Below, piece after piece: positions 10,166-19,339 of a stretch of DNA of 24,345 nt. The notes under the pieces are model-generated. The model saw only the letters and a list, made by a program, of their open reading frames with translations, was not told the DNA's origin and did no database searches. A program made the translations under genes and the position numbers. The stretch is from Chara braunii (lineage: Eukaryota; Streptophyta; Charophyceae; Charales; Characeae). The first letter of the stretch is position 1. Each line of letters begins with the position of its first letter. The stretch spans positions 360,771 through 385,115 of the forward strand of contig BFEA01000064.1 of the NCBI GenBank assembly GCA_003427395.1, written 5' to 3'.

Positions 10166-11270
10166 CCAAGAGGGTAAGGTAGGGTAAGAGGAATAGAGCT
10201 GATTATTGGAGAGAGCGCACCTTGAAGGTTGCCATTCTTCTTTTCTTATGATAAGCTGGGTGGTGAACTCCTCCGCTGTTGCTGATCAAGACTTCTTCCT
10301 GTTACTTGCCTCCACGTTTCTTTGTTGCCACTGTCCTCTCCCCCTCCTTATCCTCTCTTCACATCACACTCTTCGTAGACTCTTTGTCCCCTCCCACTTT
10401 CTATCAACAGCACCTTCGCAGGCCGATACTTTTTGACGATGATTGTCTATGTGCTTCAATCTTCCGAGGGGCCGGCTTGCTGCTTCTGACTTATTTCGCG
10501 ACCGACATTTACTTGCCACCACTATCAATCCCTTCACCTTATCCTCCTCCCTGTGACTGATCTGGTCTGGTTTTCCTTTGATCTACATTCTACTTATGCC
10601 TAATCAAAATGTCGTTGCAATTTACCGTCAGTCAAAGCATCCTGGCTTGTCTGATGACGTCCCGCAAAAAATGCTTGACTGCTCCTTGTTTGACGCTTCC
10701 TCTCCGTCGTCATGACTACATTGGCAGCCACTCCCTCCTCCGCATGTGGAACACCTTGTGCTGTCTTCCAAATGACACACTACCTATTTGGAGACCTTGC
10801 CTTCAATAACGTGGAAGTGTTCCTTGTTGTAGTTGTATTGTTGACTTCGCGTTTGACCTCAGCAGTGTCTTCTCAGCTCTTCGGCGAAAGCGCCTTACAC
10901 TTACACTTTGACCTCGAAAGGCTCTCTCCACCAAATTCCAGCGGTGATGACAGCAGTCAACTCCGTCTCAGCCAATGTAGCTCCAATCCAAAGCTACGGC
11001 TATGGAACCTTCGCGTGGCAAACACAGAGACGAAGGTATGATGTCTCTTGTGTTTGAGCTCAACAGCCACGTAAGCCTGTGACGTGGAATGAACTAGCGC
11101 CCTTGCCTGTCGCGCGTGTATGAAGCGCTCTCAGTCCTCACCTCGTGTGTGTGTGTTGAGCAAGCAATTCTTCCTCAGAATGCTGAGTTTGTGATGCCAA
11201 CAGACTCTCGTAGAACAATGAGATATTGCAAATGATTGCTGCAGTGTCAGCAGCGAGCCAGAAAAGGGAG
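10166..11270. other. Unannotated single-copy-looking region
   Basis: About 1.1 kb without a recognisable gene. Several short plus-strand ORFs exist (for example 10712-11041) but have no motifs and overlap other frames of similar length. The stretch 10270-10560 is C/T-rich. A short (GT)n run lies at about 11145-11157. Confidence 0.4.
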
Positions 11271-11279
11271 AGGACTTAC

Positions 11280-11532
11280 TCAACCCAACAAATTGTTTCT
11301 CTGGTCACAAAAATGACACTACTTTTCTCAAGGCCACAATAAGAAACATACACAGTGCGAGGAGTCAAGGTCCCATCCTCAGCAGATGGCAGAGGACCGG
11401 TATAGATTCCGGAGATAGGCCCATAGGGTGAGACCCGGTGAGGCCAGGCATTGGGCGGGGACAGACTGTAAGGGACCCCACAGAACAAGGCCGAAAAACT
11501 GGAAGAGTCCACTCTGGTAGGCCGTGCCAACT
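11280..11532 (-). CDS. Candidate internal exon of an unrecognised host gene
   Basis: On the minus strand a perfect splice donor GTAAGT (11279-11274) follows an open frame, and a pyrimidine-rich acceptor-like sequence ending TTCTGTTCAG precedes it near 11533. The frame leaving through the donor encodes a non-repetitive, aromatic- and glycine-containing peptide (including GVPYSLSPPNAWP, YGPISGIYTGPLP and SSVIFVTRETICWV), unlike the low-complexity ORFs around it. The intron would be in phase 2. A competing frame (start about 11591) is also open across the 5' half, so a frameshift or chance is possible. The family is not recognised and no partner exon was found. This is weak evidence based on splice sites and composition only. 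Confidence 0.3.
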
Positions 11533-11738
11533 GACTGAACAGAAGACCCGCCAAAGTACTTATGGAAGGCCAGGGAATTCAAAGTCGTCATCTTCCCCCC
11601 CCCAACTCCTCAATTCGAAGTCGCCCCGGTCGGCGGGGATTCGACAATCAAACCGCTGGGTGGCCGCTCTCTTGTGGTGGGATGACCTACTGTATTCATC
11701 AAATAGAACGCCTGCCTATTATCGCTGTATCTAGACAG

Positions 11739-12045
11739 AGGTTGCCCCGAGCAGTGGGATGATAGCGTCACTTGGAATGAGGGGTTTGGTAGAAGTAAGG
11801 TGACGGGTGGTTAACGAATTTTCAAATCTTCCTCGTAGCTTCTTCCTGGAATAGTTTTCTACTGAAGCTGGGTCATGGCTTTGGTATCCTCAAAAGTATC
11901 ATCAAATGATCATTGTATTGTCATGTAATAATCCAATAAAGGACGCTGGGCCCGATTCCCAGCACGTGCTGCTCCCCACAAATAGATTGGAGCCTTAAAA
12001 AAAACAAGAAAAAAAAAAAGACAAAAAAAAAGGTTGCCCCAAGCA
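11739..12045 (+). mobile_element. Short poly(A) retroposon with target-site duplication and LINE-A-type hairpin tail
   Basis: The 15-bp direct repeat AGGTTGCCCCRAGCA (11739-11753 and 12031-12045, one mismatch) flanks a 277-bp insert that ends in an A-rich tail (about 11996-12030). Just before the tail are the two hairpins seen at the end of LINE-A: GCTGG/CCAGC and GCTCC/GGAGC, with loop CCACAAATAGATT. An AATAAA sits at 11935-11940. I find no clear tRNA-type A or B box, so this is either a 5'-truncated LINE of a related subfamily or a SINE with a non-tRNA head. The roughly 190 bp upstream of the hairpins are not alignable by eye with the LINE-A 3'UTR. Confidence 0.85.
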
Positions 12046-12629
12046 CAGCAAAATGGTCGGGCGTTCTATTCAGGTGAAGACCGTAGTGGGAGGAAGAAGT
12101 GGTAGGTTGCTCAGCTGAAAGACCAACGCGAGCCAAAGCTGGGCTCAGAGAGAAGGACAACCACTGGCTGACTGGCAGAATGGGGGGTAGCATTGACCGG
12201 CCGGTGGACGCCATAGTAGCTGGGTCCTGGGAAGAAGGTCGGCGGGCGCCATAGCAGGCTGGGCGGTGTGGAGAAGGCCTACTGCATAGCTGTGGATTGC
12301 AGAGAAGGAAGAAGGTGGTGCCAGATGGGGAGATCCATGGGGGTAGAGGACGGCCGTGGATGAGAAGGGAAGAGTTGGCAGATACTCACCCATTGAACGA
12401 CAAGAAGGAGGGAGCTTGAACGTGGCAGACTCTTCAAGCGGTCATTAGCAGGAGTGAACAAAAAAAAAAAAGCGTCGGCGGCATGATTGTACTATGCGAC
12501 ATGACACCGTGTAGTATTTATAGTGTAGAGTGGACTATGTAACTGTTTGAACGCCATGAACGCGCGTTCGCGTTTGAAAACGGACGCAACTTCGCATTCA
12601 ATTCATTATTATTACTATTTTTTACAGAG

Positions 12630-12633
<4 letters not shown>
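12046..12633. other. Non-coding region with a GAACGC-rich patch
   Basis: No gene recognised. Near the end there is a perfect 12-bp palindrome GAACGCGCGTTC (12558-12569). GAACGC or GCGTTC words recur on both sides of the following microsatellite (12549, 12744, 12817, about 12830, 12868), suggesting that one sequence was split or duplicated around it. Confidence 0.35.
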
Positions 12634-12709
<76 letters not shown>

Positions 12710-12718
12710 TGTGTGTGT
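12634..12718. repeat. Compound microsatellite (TC)n(GT)13
   Basis: An uninterrupted TC/CT run at 12634-12692 is followed directly by 13 GT units at 12693-12718. A run of 15 T follows at 12784-12798. ORFs through it encode only serine/leucine, valine/cysteine or RE/TH repeats. Confidence 0.97.
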
Positions 12719-12799
12719 TCCCCTCTCTCCAGCACAGCGCGTCTGAACGCTGTAGGCCGTGGTGTCTATGTGTGTGTGGCTTCTTTTTTTTTTTTTTTC

Positions 12800-13490
12800 A
12801 AACGAACCGTGGAATTGAACGCCGCGTTCGGTCGCGTTCATTCCATTCAGAAATTGAGCGGAAAACCCGCGTTCAATGAATGTGCGGTTACACAGAGACA
12901 TCACCTTTCGAAGTAGTAGCCCCTTATGACGCTGTGACTGGCAGCAGTAGAAACACGTTGGGCGTTCATGCCAGGATGTGAGAGCAGGACGCTGCTTGAT
13001 CATCGCCTTTGAGCTTCACCGATAAAGGAATTTTCTGATTCTGTTCCTATTTCCTGTGTGAGAGTGTCTACTATGTCAGGTCTCTGTGAATGAAGTCATG
13101 GTGCGTGATCATCATGAACAGAGCTGATGGTTTTGTGAACGGGCGTGTTATATGAATGAAGTACATGAATGTGGTTGTGAATCAGGTACTAATACATCTG
13201 AATAAAGCTCACTAATAGGATCATGTGATGCCTGGCTGTATAAGTCTGTTCTACGGATTGGCTGACTAATAGGCCACTCTCCTGCTGTGCGCCCTGTGTG
13301 CACGGTGCTTGAACATGTGCCTCACGACTGTTCTAGAGTACACAGAGAGTGGATGATAGAGTGGGCTGTCACTTGGGATGGTATAGATGGAAACCAGCGA
13401 GGGCAGAGAACCACTGTTGCTGCTGCGGTAACTGGCATTACGTCTAAACTGCCATTTATTTTTTTGTTACGAACTGTGCCTAATTACGTG
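12800..13490. other. Non-coding region without recognisable features
   Basis: The region has several GCGTTC words (12825-12875) and otherwise single-copy-looking sequence. I see no ORF with coding character and no RNA gene. Confidence 0.35.
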
Positions 13491-13530
13491 TTTTCTCTTT
13501 TGGCTGGTGATGCCTAGACATGACATCGTA

Positions 13531-13696
13531 TTTTCCCTTTTGGCTGGTGCTGCCAGCCATGTAGCTCCAGTAGGCCGTGCCCCACGTATGCAGTACTGGT
13601 ACGTTTCCCAGCCATTTGTCTCCTATGCGGCCCTTGCATGCGTGAGGCACGGCCTACTGGAGATGAATGGCTAGCAGCACCAGCCAAACGAGAAAA
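13531..13696. mobile_element. Foldback (MITE-like) inverted repeat, 62-bp arms
   Basis: Arm 13531-13592 and the reverse complement of 13635-13696 match at 54 of 62 positions by my count, with no gaps, around a 42-nt loop. A partial third copy of the outer arm (TTTTCTCTTTTGGCTGGTG) lies at 13491-13509 in direct orientation. Short size, long terminal inverted repeats and no ORF fit a foldback or MITE-type DNA transposon. A small-RNA hairpin precursor would look similar. I could not identify a target-site duplication. Confidence 0.6.
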
Positions 13697-13699
13697 CAC

Positions 13700-14420
13700 A
13701 CGGTTCATTTTTTTTTGGTGCGAAGGGCGTTTCTGGGGTCGGCAGGGAAAGGGTCCCAATACCTACTGGTGGTTTGAGAAACAGCAAGCTAGCAATTGAA
13801 TGTCCGAATTGTCCCAGTTTTTAATGTGTTTTTTGAGCCCATACTAGCACACAACTAGAAGGAATGCGATATAAGAAACGGAAAGCTAGCAATGCTGGAA
13901 GCCTTCGATTTTTCCCTTCCGGGAGCGAGACTCGCAAAGCTAACACGAAATCAAATGAAACGCTAGACTGCACCAGGGGCAAGCAAATGTTTATGAGAAT
14001 AAGAGTGGTGCGGAACAACGAAGAGGGGTGGTTAGCCTACAAACCCGGAACTCCGGAACCCCGGAACCCCGGAAGCCCAGCACCCCTGTCTGTGCTCTAC
14101 CCTTCGACCCAGCGGAATGGGAATGGAAAATCAAAGGTGGGTACAGATTGAATCACACACGATAACTTGGCAGCATGCAGTCAAGAAAGGGTACATATTG
14201 AGTCACACTCGATACCCTTCCTAGACTGTAATGACGGGACATGGGGCCAGGGACTCCCCGCTCAAAGATGAGGTGGCATTGGGGACTTCTCAAATTTTAC
14301 ATGGTCCCCCAACTCTCAACGGAAGTCAAGATCCAATGATATCCAATCATTCACAGATGTCTACCAACCCCAGACCCGGCTGGCCCCCAGGACAGTCCTG
14401 GAAAGCCAAGGTTAGACTCT
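13700..14420. repeat. Flank with short tandem and direct repeats
   Basis: Four 8-bp units of CCGGAAC(C/T) type lie at 14045-14076. A 26-bp direct repeat GGGTACAnATTGAnTCACAC (then nCGATA) occurs at 14139-14164 and 14189-14214 with three mismatches and a 50-bp period. The plus-strand ORF 13864-14151 has no recognisable motif. Confidence 0.6.
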
Positions 14421-14766
14421 CCCCAGTGCACTCCGACTGCAGTCTCTCCTCCTCGAAGAGGAAGAGGAGCTACCGTCGAGCATTGCCTTCTTGAATGCCC
14501 AACGTCACTCCAAATCTGGAGATGCAGGGATGCAGCGTGGCAACAGCTGACAGGACAACATCTCACCTGGGTTATAAGGGTCACCTTACTGGGGAGAAAT
14601 GAAGCCTGAGATTACCCAAGGGACTGGGGAGCGTTTCGGTGCAATCTGTTACCAGAAGGACTGGGGAGCGTTTCAGTGCAATCTGTTCAGCAGGGTGACG
14701 GTGCTGATGTCCATTTGGAGGGCCAGATGTTCATTCAAGCCAAACAGAGGATTACTGACTCAATAA
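14420..14766 (+). pseudogene. Degraded C-terminus of a LINE ORF2 (zf-RVT finger and following domain)
   Basis: From 14478 the plus strand encodes VEHCLLECPTSLQIWRCRD, matching the second half of the zf-RVT finger in LINE-A (IEHIFLQC...WLWRWWDRIW). A tryptophan-containing stretch (LTWVIRVTLLGRN) parallels WSWNWKALLC. After a TGA at 14607-14609 the frame continues to WGAF.CNL. It is then broken by a 37-bp tandem duplication and resumes one frame over as FSRVTVLMSIWRARCSFK, the counterpart of LINE-A's GRRAILWALWSRRCTFE. It ends at TAA 14764-14766. It is diverged from both other LINEs, lacks the first Cys pair in a clean frame and has no visible RT upstream, so it is an old fragment. Confidence 0.7.
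14621..14687 (+). repeat. 37-bp tandem duplication inside the LINE fragment
   Basis: A 30-bp segment beginning GGACTGGGGAGCGTTTC occurs at 14621-14650 and 14658-14687 with a single G/A difference, offset by 37 bp. Because 37 is not a multiple of three, the duplication shifts the LINE reading frame. Confidence 0.9.
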
Positions 14767-15166
14767 GGGCATTTTTTTTTTCTTTCTTTCTTCTTTTTTA
14801 ACAAAAAAGTTGAAAAAACTCCCCCAGCAGTGTTAGTGGTGCTGATAAGAGCAGATAAGGGCTAATATGGCCCAAGCCTGGAAAGGTCTGAAGGAAGACC
14901 TGGAACAACAAAAAGACCAGCAAGGCAAAAACAGGGCGCCATACGATCTTTCCAAGAGATCTGGGAAGGCCCTCTGAAAGCTGCAGCATGTGAAATCGGA
15001 ACCAACGGCAACATAATTTGGAAAAACTGGATGCAAGGAGAGGAACATTGGCGGAAAAGGCCGGTGACATGCTTCCACACAGTGCTACCAGGAGGAGATA
15101 ACTTCCGGAGCACTACAAGAAGTGTTCCCCGAACCGACAACCGGCTCACGTCAACCCAATCTTCAT
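14767..15166. other. T-rich tract and unassigned sequence
   Basis: 14771-14801 is a T/CTTT-rich run. Beyond it, 15001-15166 is open on the plus strand up to the ATC array, with a W/H/R-containing peptide of unclear origin. It may be a further remnant of the LINE fragment, but I cannot align it. Confidence 0.3.
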
Positions 15167-15167
15167 T

Positions 15168-15196
15168 GGTGCGTCATCATCATCATCATCATCATT

Positions 15197-15228
<32 letters not shown>

Positions 15229-15235
15229 TGGTGCG

Positions 15236-15275
<40 letters not shown>

Positions 15276-15386
15276 TATGAGCATCATCATCATGGGTGCG
15301 TCATCATCATCATCATCATCATCAACATCAGCATCTGATTCATCATTATCGTCATCATCATCGTTATGAGCATCTTCATTGGTGCG

Positions 15387-15459
<73 letters not shown>

Positions 15460-15575
15460 TATGAGCATCATCATCATTGGTGCGTCATCTCATCATCATC
15501 ATCATCATCATCAACATCAGCATCATCATTATCGTCATCATATTCTCATCATTATGAGGATGAGTATTATCATCA
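15168..15575. repeat. (ATC)n array with higher-order units
   Basis: ATC/CAT trinucleotide runs are divided by a recurring spacer, GGTGCGTCATC, at 15168, 15230, 15295, 15381 and 15479. From the third unit on it is preceded by TTATGAGCATC. Distances of 62, 65, 86 and 98 bp show unequal growth of the trinucleotide inside a conserved frame. ORFs across it give poly-His, poly-Ile or poly-Ser. Confidence 0.95.
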
Positions 15576-15579
15576 TTTA

Positions 15580-16050
15580 GTTTGTTATTATTAGATGTTG
15601 TTCTTCAAGGCATCGTTCGCCTTTCGCATCAGTAGGTGAGAGGGTCGTCATTATCTTCCTCTTTATCTTTATCTTCAGTGTGCTGATCTTTGTCATCAAC
15701 AAAATCCAAGCGAATGTCATTTTGGTGAGGGGGAGGGGGAGAGCCCAGCTCTGCAGGGGTTTCATTAGGTGGGTGGTGAAACCCTGGAAGGGGCACGGGC
15801 AGATTGTGAGGATTACTCTTTTCTGGGGCTGGGCATTAAATCCCAGCGGGGGCAGATTAGGGTAAAGGGATAAATAGGGGAGTGGAGAGAATGGAGGAAG
15901 GAAGGGAGAGTAAGGATTTTTTATGAATCATCTCATCATCAAAATCTTCAACATCATCATCATCATCCATGTTATATCATGCTTTCTGGTGTGTTGTAAT
16001 TCTCGGCGGTATCTGGCCTCCTTCCTTAATCGGGATAATGAGATTTTAGA
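15580..16050. other. Non-coding region with small hairpins and an ATC patch
   Basis: A bulged hairpin CAGGGGTTTCA/TGAAACCCTG lies at about 15754-15786, and a perfect 6-bp hairpin GCTGGG/CCCAGC with an 8-nt loop at 15828-15847. 15922-16060 (ATC patch, then GCTTTCTGGTGTGTTG, ending GAGATTTTAGAGA) resembles 18783-18930 and 18401-18414, so it is a member of the dispersed repeat described at 17.1-19.3 kb. Confidence 0.45.
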
Positions 16051-16052
16051 GA

Positions 16053-16113
16053 GGGCGCAGCGCGACCGGGAGCGCTGCGCCCCGCTTGAGCACCGTTGGA
16101 GCAGACACGGTGC
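16053..16113 (+). other. Two adjacent GC-rich perfect hairpins
   Basis: GGGCGCAGCG (16053-16062) pairs perfectly with CGCTGCGCCC (16073-16082) over a 10-nt loop. Seven bases further, GCACCGT (16090-16096) pairs with ACGGTGC (16107-16113), also over a 10-nt loop. No T-run follows and the context is eukaryotic, so a bacterial terminator is unlikely. They may be a structured transposon end or RNA. Confidence 0.7.
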
Positions 16114-17140
16114 GACACAGGAGCTAATGGAGGATCAGGCGACGCGGTGGGCAGATGGGGGCAGTGGCCGTAAGGCTTGACAGCGGGAGGGTAGAGACGA
16201 TGTGGCGTGACTTGGTGTGGCCCGCCTTTTGAAAGCACAGGGGTGCCATCTCCGGCTTCACGCTTTACCTAGTGATGTTGCAGGCCAGCACGCTGGATGA
16301 AGGGAAGACTGTCCTTGCATGGGGGCGAGTCTTCATGAGATTCTCGACATATTGGTTGCCTTTGCTTCTCTGCCTGCGTGGTTTTGTGGAGGAGGGTCGG
16401 TTGATGCAGGCGGACAGGGAGGAGCGCGTCCTCACGTGGAGTGGGAGGAGGATTGGAGGCGACATCGAGTCCATTTTTTGAAGAAGGGCGAAGCGGTATC
16501 GGCGGCAGCTGTGTTTTCGTCAAGAGGGCATCCGGAGTGCGAGGGTGCTGTCGTCGAATTTTTGTTTGTATTGTTGATTGCATCTTTAGTATGAGCTTGG
16601 CTCTTTTTTGGATAGACCCTCTTGCTGATCATATGGGTATGATGGTTGGATCACTTCGTGTAAGTTGGTAATTTTGATTGTTGAAAATCTCATTTCTGAT
16701 TCTTACACATCCTTCTTTTTTACTGTCTGAGCGATTCCTTTTCTCAATTGATGGTCGATTTGTTTTTCTGTTTTACTGTCCTTTCTGTTGATTTGTCGAC
16801 GACTTAGTATTTCCCGTTTATTGTCTGAGTGAATTTTCCCTATTGATTGGTGATTCGTTTTTACAATTTTCCTTCCTTAATTTTTCGTGCCATACAACTT
16901 TGCTAACGTTTCTCAAACCACGGTTTGGGATCCTGATTTGAAAATCCTTTATGGATATCTAATCCTAAATTTCGTACGATCTTCCGCAAATTTCGTCATT
17001 CCAATTTGGATAATCAATTCCTATCGGATCTTATCTTCGATCATAGTTTGATTCTGATTGATTTTTCAAGCAATCTTTTCAAATAATTTTCTTCCCAAAC
17101 AATTAATCTTTGTATGTTTTGGTAAAGCCAAAGGGGGAGG
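16114..17140. other. Non-coding; AT-rich second half with a diverged direct repeat
   Basis: 16114-16660 shows only overlapping ORFs on both strands without motifs. 16670-17130 is AT-rich. A diverged segment (ACTGTCTGAGCGATTCC..., then TTGATGGTCGATTTG) at about 16722-16772 recurs at about 16815-16865 (ATTGTCTGAGTGAATTTTCC, then TTGATTGGTGATTCG). Confidence 0.4.
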
Positions 17141-17149
17141 GTTGAATTA

Positions 17150-18060
17150 GAGGTAGGTGGGAAGTGGGGGGTAGAATGATCGGCAACATAGAGTGGTAAG
17201 TCTAACCAGGAGGGTGGGGTGGGACGACATTGGCCGGTGCTGGAGCATTCGCTCTGTGACCAGGGAGGGCTTCAGGCCATTGAAGTTATGCCGAGGGTGG
17301 AAGGCATAACCATCTCGCCCGACGTAGTTGTTGCCAGGACGGTGACCCTGTAACCTTTTGGAGGGGCTATACAATTAATAGAGGTGTCGAGAGGGGAAGG
17401 CACTCTCTGTCCGTCAGAAACAGTTAGATCAGTACTGGGCCAGTTTGTGTTGCCTTGTAACCCGAGCTGGGGGGTATGATATCTAATGATTTTCGGTACG
17501 AGGACTGAAAGCTTGGTCGACGTATCTTTCATTAGTGACGAGGGTAGGAGTTGGATTGTAGTTCTTGACCTTCCTCCTTTTGGTTTTTTCATATGGAGGG
17601 AGAAAATCGGAAGTAAGGTTTGAAAGTAAAATTTGGGGGGCTCGCGCAGTAGGGGAAGGGTGACTTAGGGTGGTAAGTCTACCAGAAGGACGGGGTGGGG
17701 CGACAGTGGCCGGTGCTGGGGCAGTGGCTCTGTGACCATGAGAGGAGCTTGAGGCCATTGAAGTTATGCCGAGGGTGGAAGGCATAACCACCTCTTTCAA
17801 CGTAGCTGAGGCTGGGGCAGTGACCCTGTAACCCGGTTGGGGGTTGGCAGCTAAGGAAATTGTCGAGGGAGGAAGACACTTCCTGTCCATCAGAAGACAG
17901 TTAGTTCGGTGCTGGGGCAGTTTGTTTTGCCTTGTAACCCTAGCAATGGGGGCGTGAGAACTGGCGACTTCTGGTACGAGGACTGAAGGCTTGAGTGGCG
18001 GTTTCTCGGCTGTTGTGAGGGTTTGACTTGGATTGGTGGTGGTTTTGGCTCTGATTTTCG
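17150..18060. repeat. Two diverged tandem copies of a ~480-bp unit, each with three ~100-bp-spaced boxes
   Basis: Copy 1 (about 17190-17590) and copy 2 (about 17666-18060) share long segments, including CATTGAAGTTATGCCGAGGG (then TGGAAGGCATAACCA) and GGTACGAGGACTGAA. Each contains three versions of a box near GGCCGGTGCTGGGGCAGTG followed by (N)CCCTGTAACC. The boxes are at 17232-17261, about 17327-17355, 17431-17463, 17708-17737, about 17806-17833 and 17908-17940. Minus-strand ORFs through it show GYRVT/GHRAT repeats, which are most simply the repeat read in one frame. Confidence 0.8.
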
Positions 18061-18299
18061 TTTCTCCAATTATTTCTAAATCTTCCTCAAATTTTCTCGA
18101 AAATTTTCAGAACTGAGGTGAGTGGGATAAGTAGATGGTGGGATGTCAAGCGTCCTATTAGTGAGGAGGGCTAGCTAGTAGGATGGAATTAGGGTACAGC
18201 AGCAACTGAGATGGTGACTCTGCTGCAGTAAGTCTTGCCGGAGGGAGGTAAAGAGGGTTGATGGCTTGTAGTTTGATGTTGCAATCTTCCTCTGTGTAA

Positions 18300-18400
18300 T
18301 TTTCCATATGGGACGCTGGGCCCGGTTTCCAGCACGTGTTGCTCCCCACGAATAGATTGGAGCTTTGTTCCCCAAAAAAAAAAAAAAAAAAAAAAAAAAA
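18300..18400 (+). mobile_element. Retroposon 3' end with LINE-A-type hairpin tail and poly(A)
   Basis: GGGACGCTGGGCCCGGTTTC (18304-18323) opens the same hairpin pair (GCTGG/CCAGC, GCTCC/GGAGC) as LINE-A and the 11.9-kb element, followed by TTTGTTCCCC and a run of about 28 A up to 18400. The upstream body and target-site duplication could not be fixed. The sequence just after the tail (GAGATTTTAGAGATGG) belongs to the dispersed repeat, so it inserted at or near that repeat's edge. Confidence 0.8.
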
Positions 18401-18780
18401 GAGATTTTAGAGATGGTTGAATCTGGACCGATATCTACAGAGTTGCTTTGTCTTTGCCCCTGGTTTGGCGATGCTAGAACGACGCTGGCCGGTGCTGGGG
18501 CAGTGCCCTGTAACCTGTAATTTGGCAGGAGTGTGAGGCCTTGTAGAGAGATCTGGGGAATTGCCGAGGGAGGAAGGCAATCCAGTGGCGAACCGGGGGG
18601 GCTGCCTTGACAACCTATGGGGCCAGGGATAGTCTAGGTGGCGAGAACAGGTCAGCTATGGTAGACATTGGTAAGGAGGGGATTGTCTCTGAGATGTAAT
18701 GTCCTGGTGCAGGGAGGGCTGGGAAGGTTCGAGGATTAGGAGGCCAAGAGTGCTGTTATAACATAGTCTTTTATATTTTC
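18401..18780 (+). repeat. Direct duplication, copy 1
   Basis: This roughly 370-bp segment matches 18919-19265 along its length with small indels. Shared landmarks are AGAACGACGCTGGCCGG, GGCAGGAGTGTGAGGCCTTG, TAGAGAGATCTGGGG, CTGGTGCAGGGAGGGCT and CTTTTATATTTT. It carries one copy of the box at 18487-18515. Confidence 0.85.
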
Positions 18781-18918
18781 TATATATTATCATCATCATT
18801 ATCATCACATCATTTGATTCATTAGTATCATCATCTGATTAATGATATATTAAGCTTTTTGGTGTTCTGAAATTTTGACAGCATCTAGCATTCTTCCACA
18901 TTCGGAATATAGGACTTC

Positions 18919-19265
18919 AAAGATGATTGTACCTGGACTAATATCTACTGAGTTGCTCTGTTTTGTGCCCTTGGTTTACCGATGCCAGAACGACGCTGGC
19001 CGGAACTGGGGCGTTGCCCTGTAACCTGCAAATGGCAGGAGTGTGAGGCCTTGTAGAGAGATCTGGGGTTTGCTGAGGGTGGAAGGCATTCCAGTGGTGA
19101 ACCGGGGGGGGGCTGCAAGGTGGCGAGAAGAGATCAGCTAAGGTTGACGTTGGGTAGGTTGGTTTTGTCTCTGAGGTACAATGTTCTGGTGCAGGGAGGG
19201 CTAGGAGTTGTTCTAGGATTAGGAGGCCAGAATAGCTGATATAGCATAATCTTTTATATTTTTTC
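18919..19265 (+). repeat. Direct duplication, copy 2
   Basis: This is the second copy of the 18401-18780 segment, offset by about 510 bp, with its box at 18998-19026. It lacks about 28 bp present in copy 1 near 18610-18640. The 18783-18918 interval between the copies has an ATC patch and the GCTTTTTGGTGTTCTG segment also seen near 15977. Confidence 0.85.
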
Positions 19266-19339
19266 ATATATTTGAATCATTATTCTCTTTAGCAGTATTA
19301 TCTGTGGTATCATCAGTATCATCAGGGTCACTCCGGGTA

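Noticed and set aside
11754-11940. tRNA-derived SINE head
   Set aside because: I looked for A-box and B-box promoter words in the 5' part of the insert and found no convincing match.
15168-15580. His-, Ile- and Ser-rich ORFs
   Set aside because: They are only the three frames of the ATC trinucleotide array.
16053-16113. Rho-independent terminators
   Set aside because: The hairpins are GC-rich but no T-run follows, and the rest of the window is clearly eukaryotic.
17150-19265. CRISPR-like array
   Set aside because: The repeated boxes are imperfect, spaced about 100 bp or more within larger duplicated units, and there are no cas genes.
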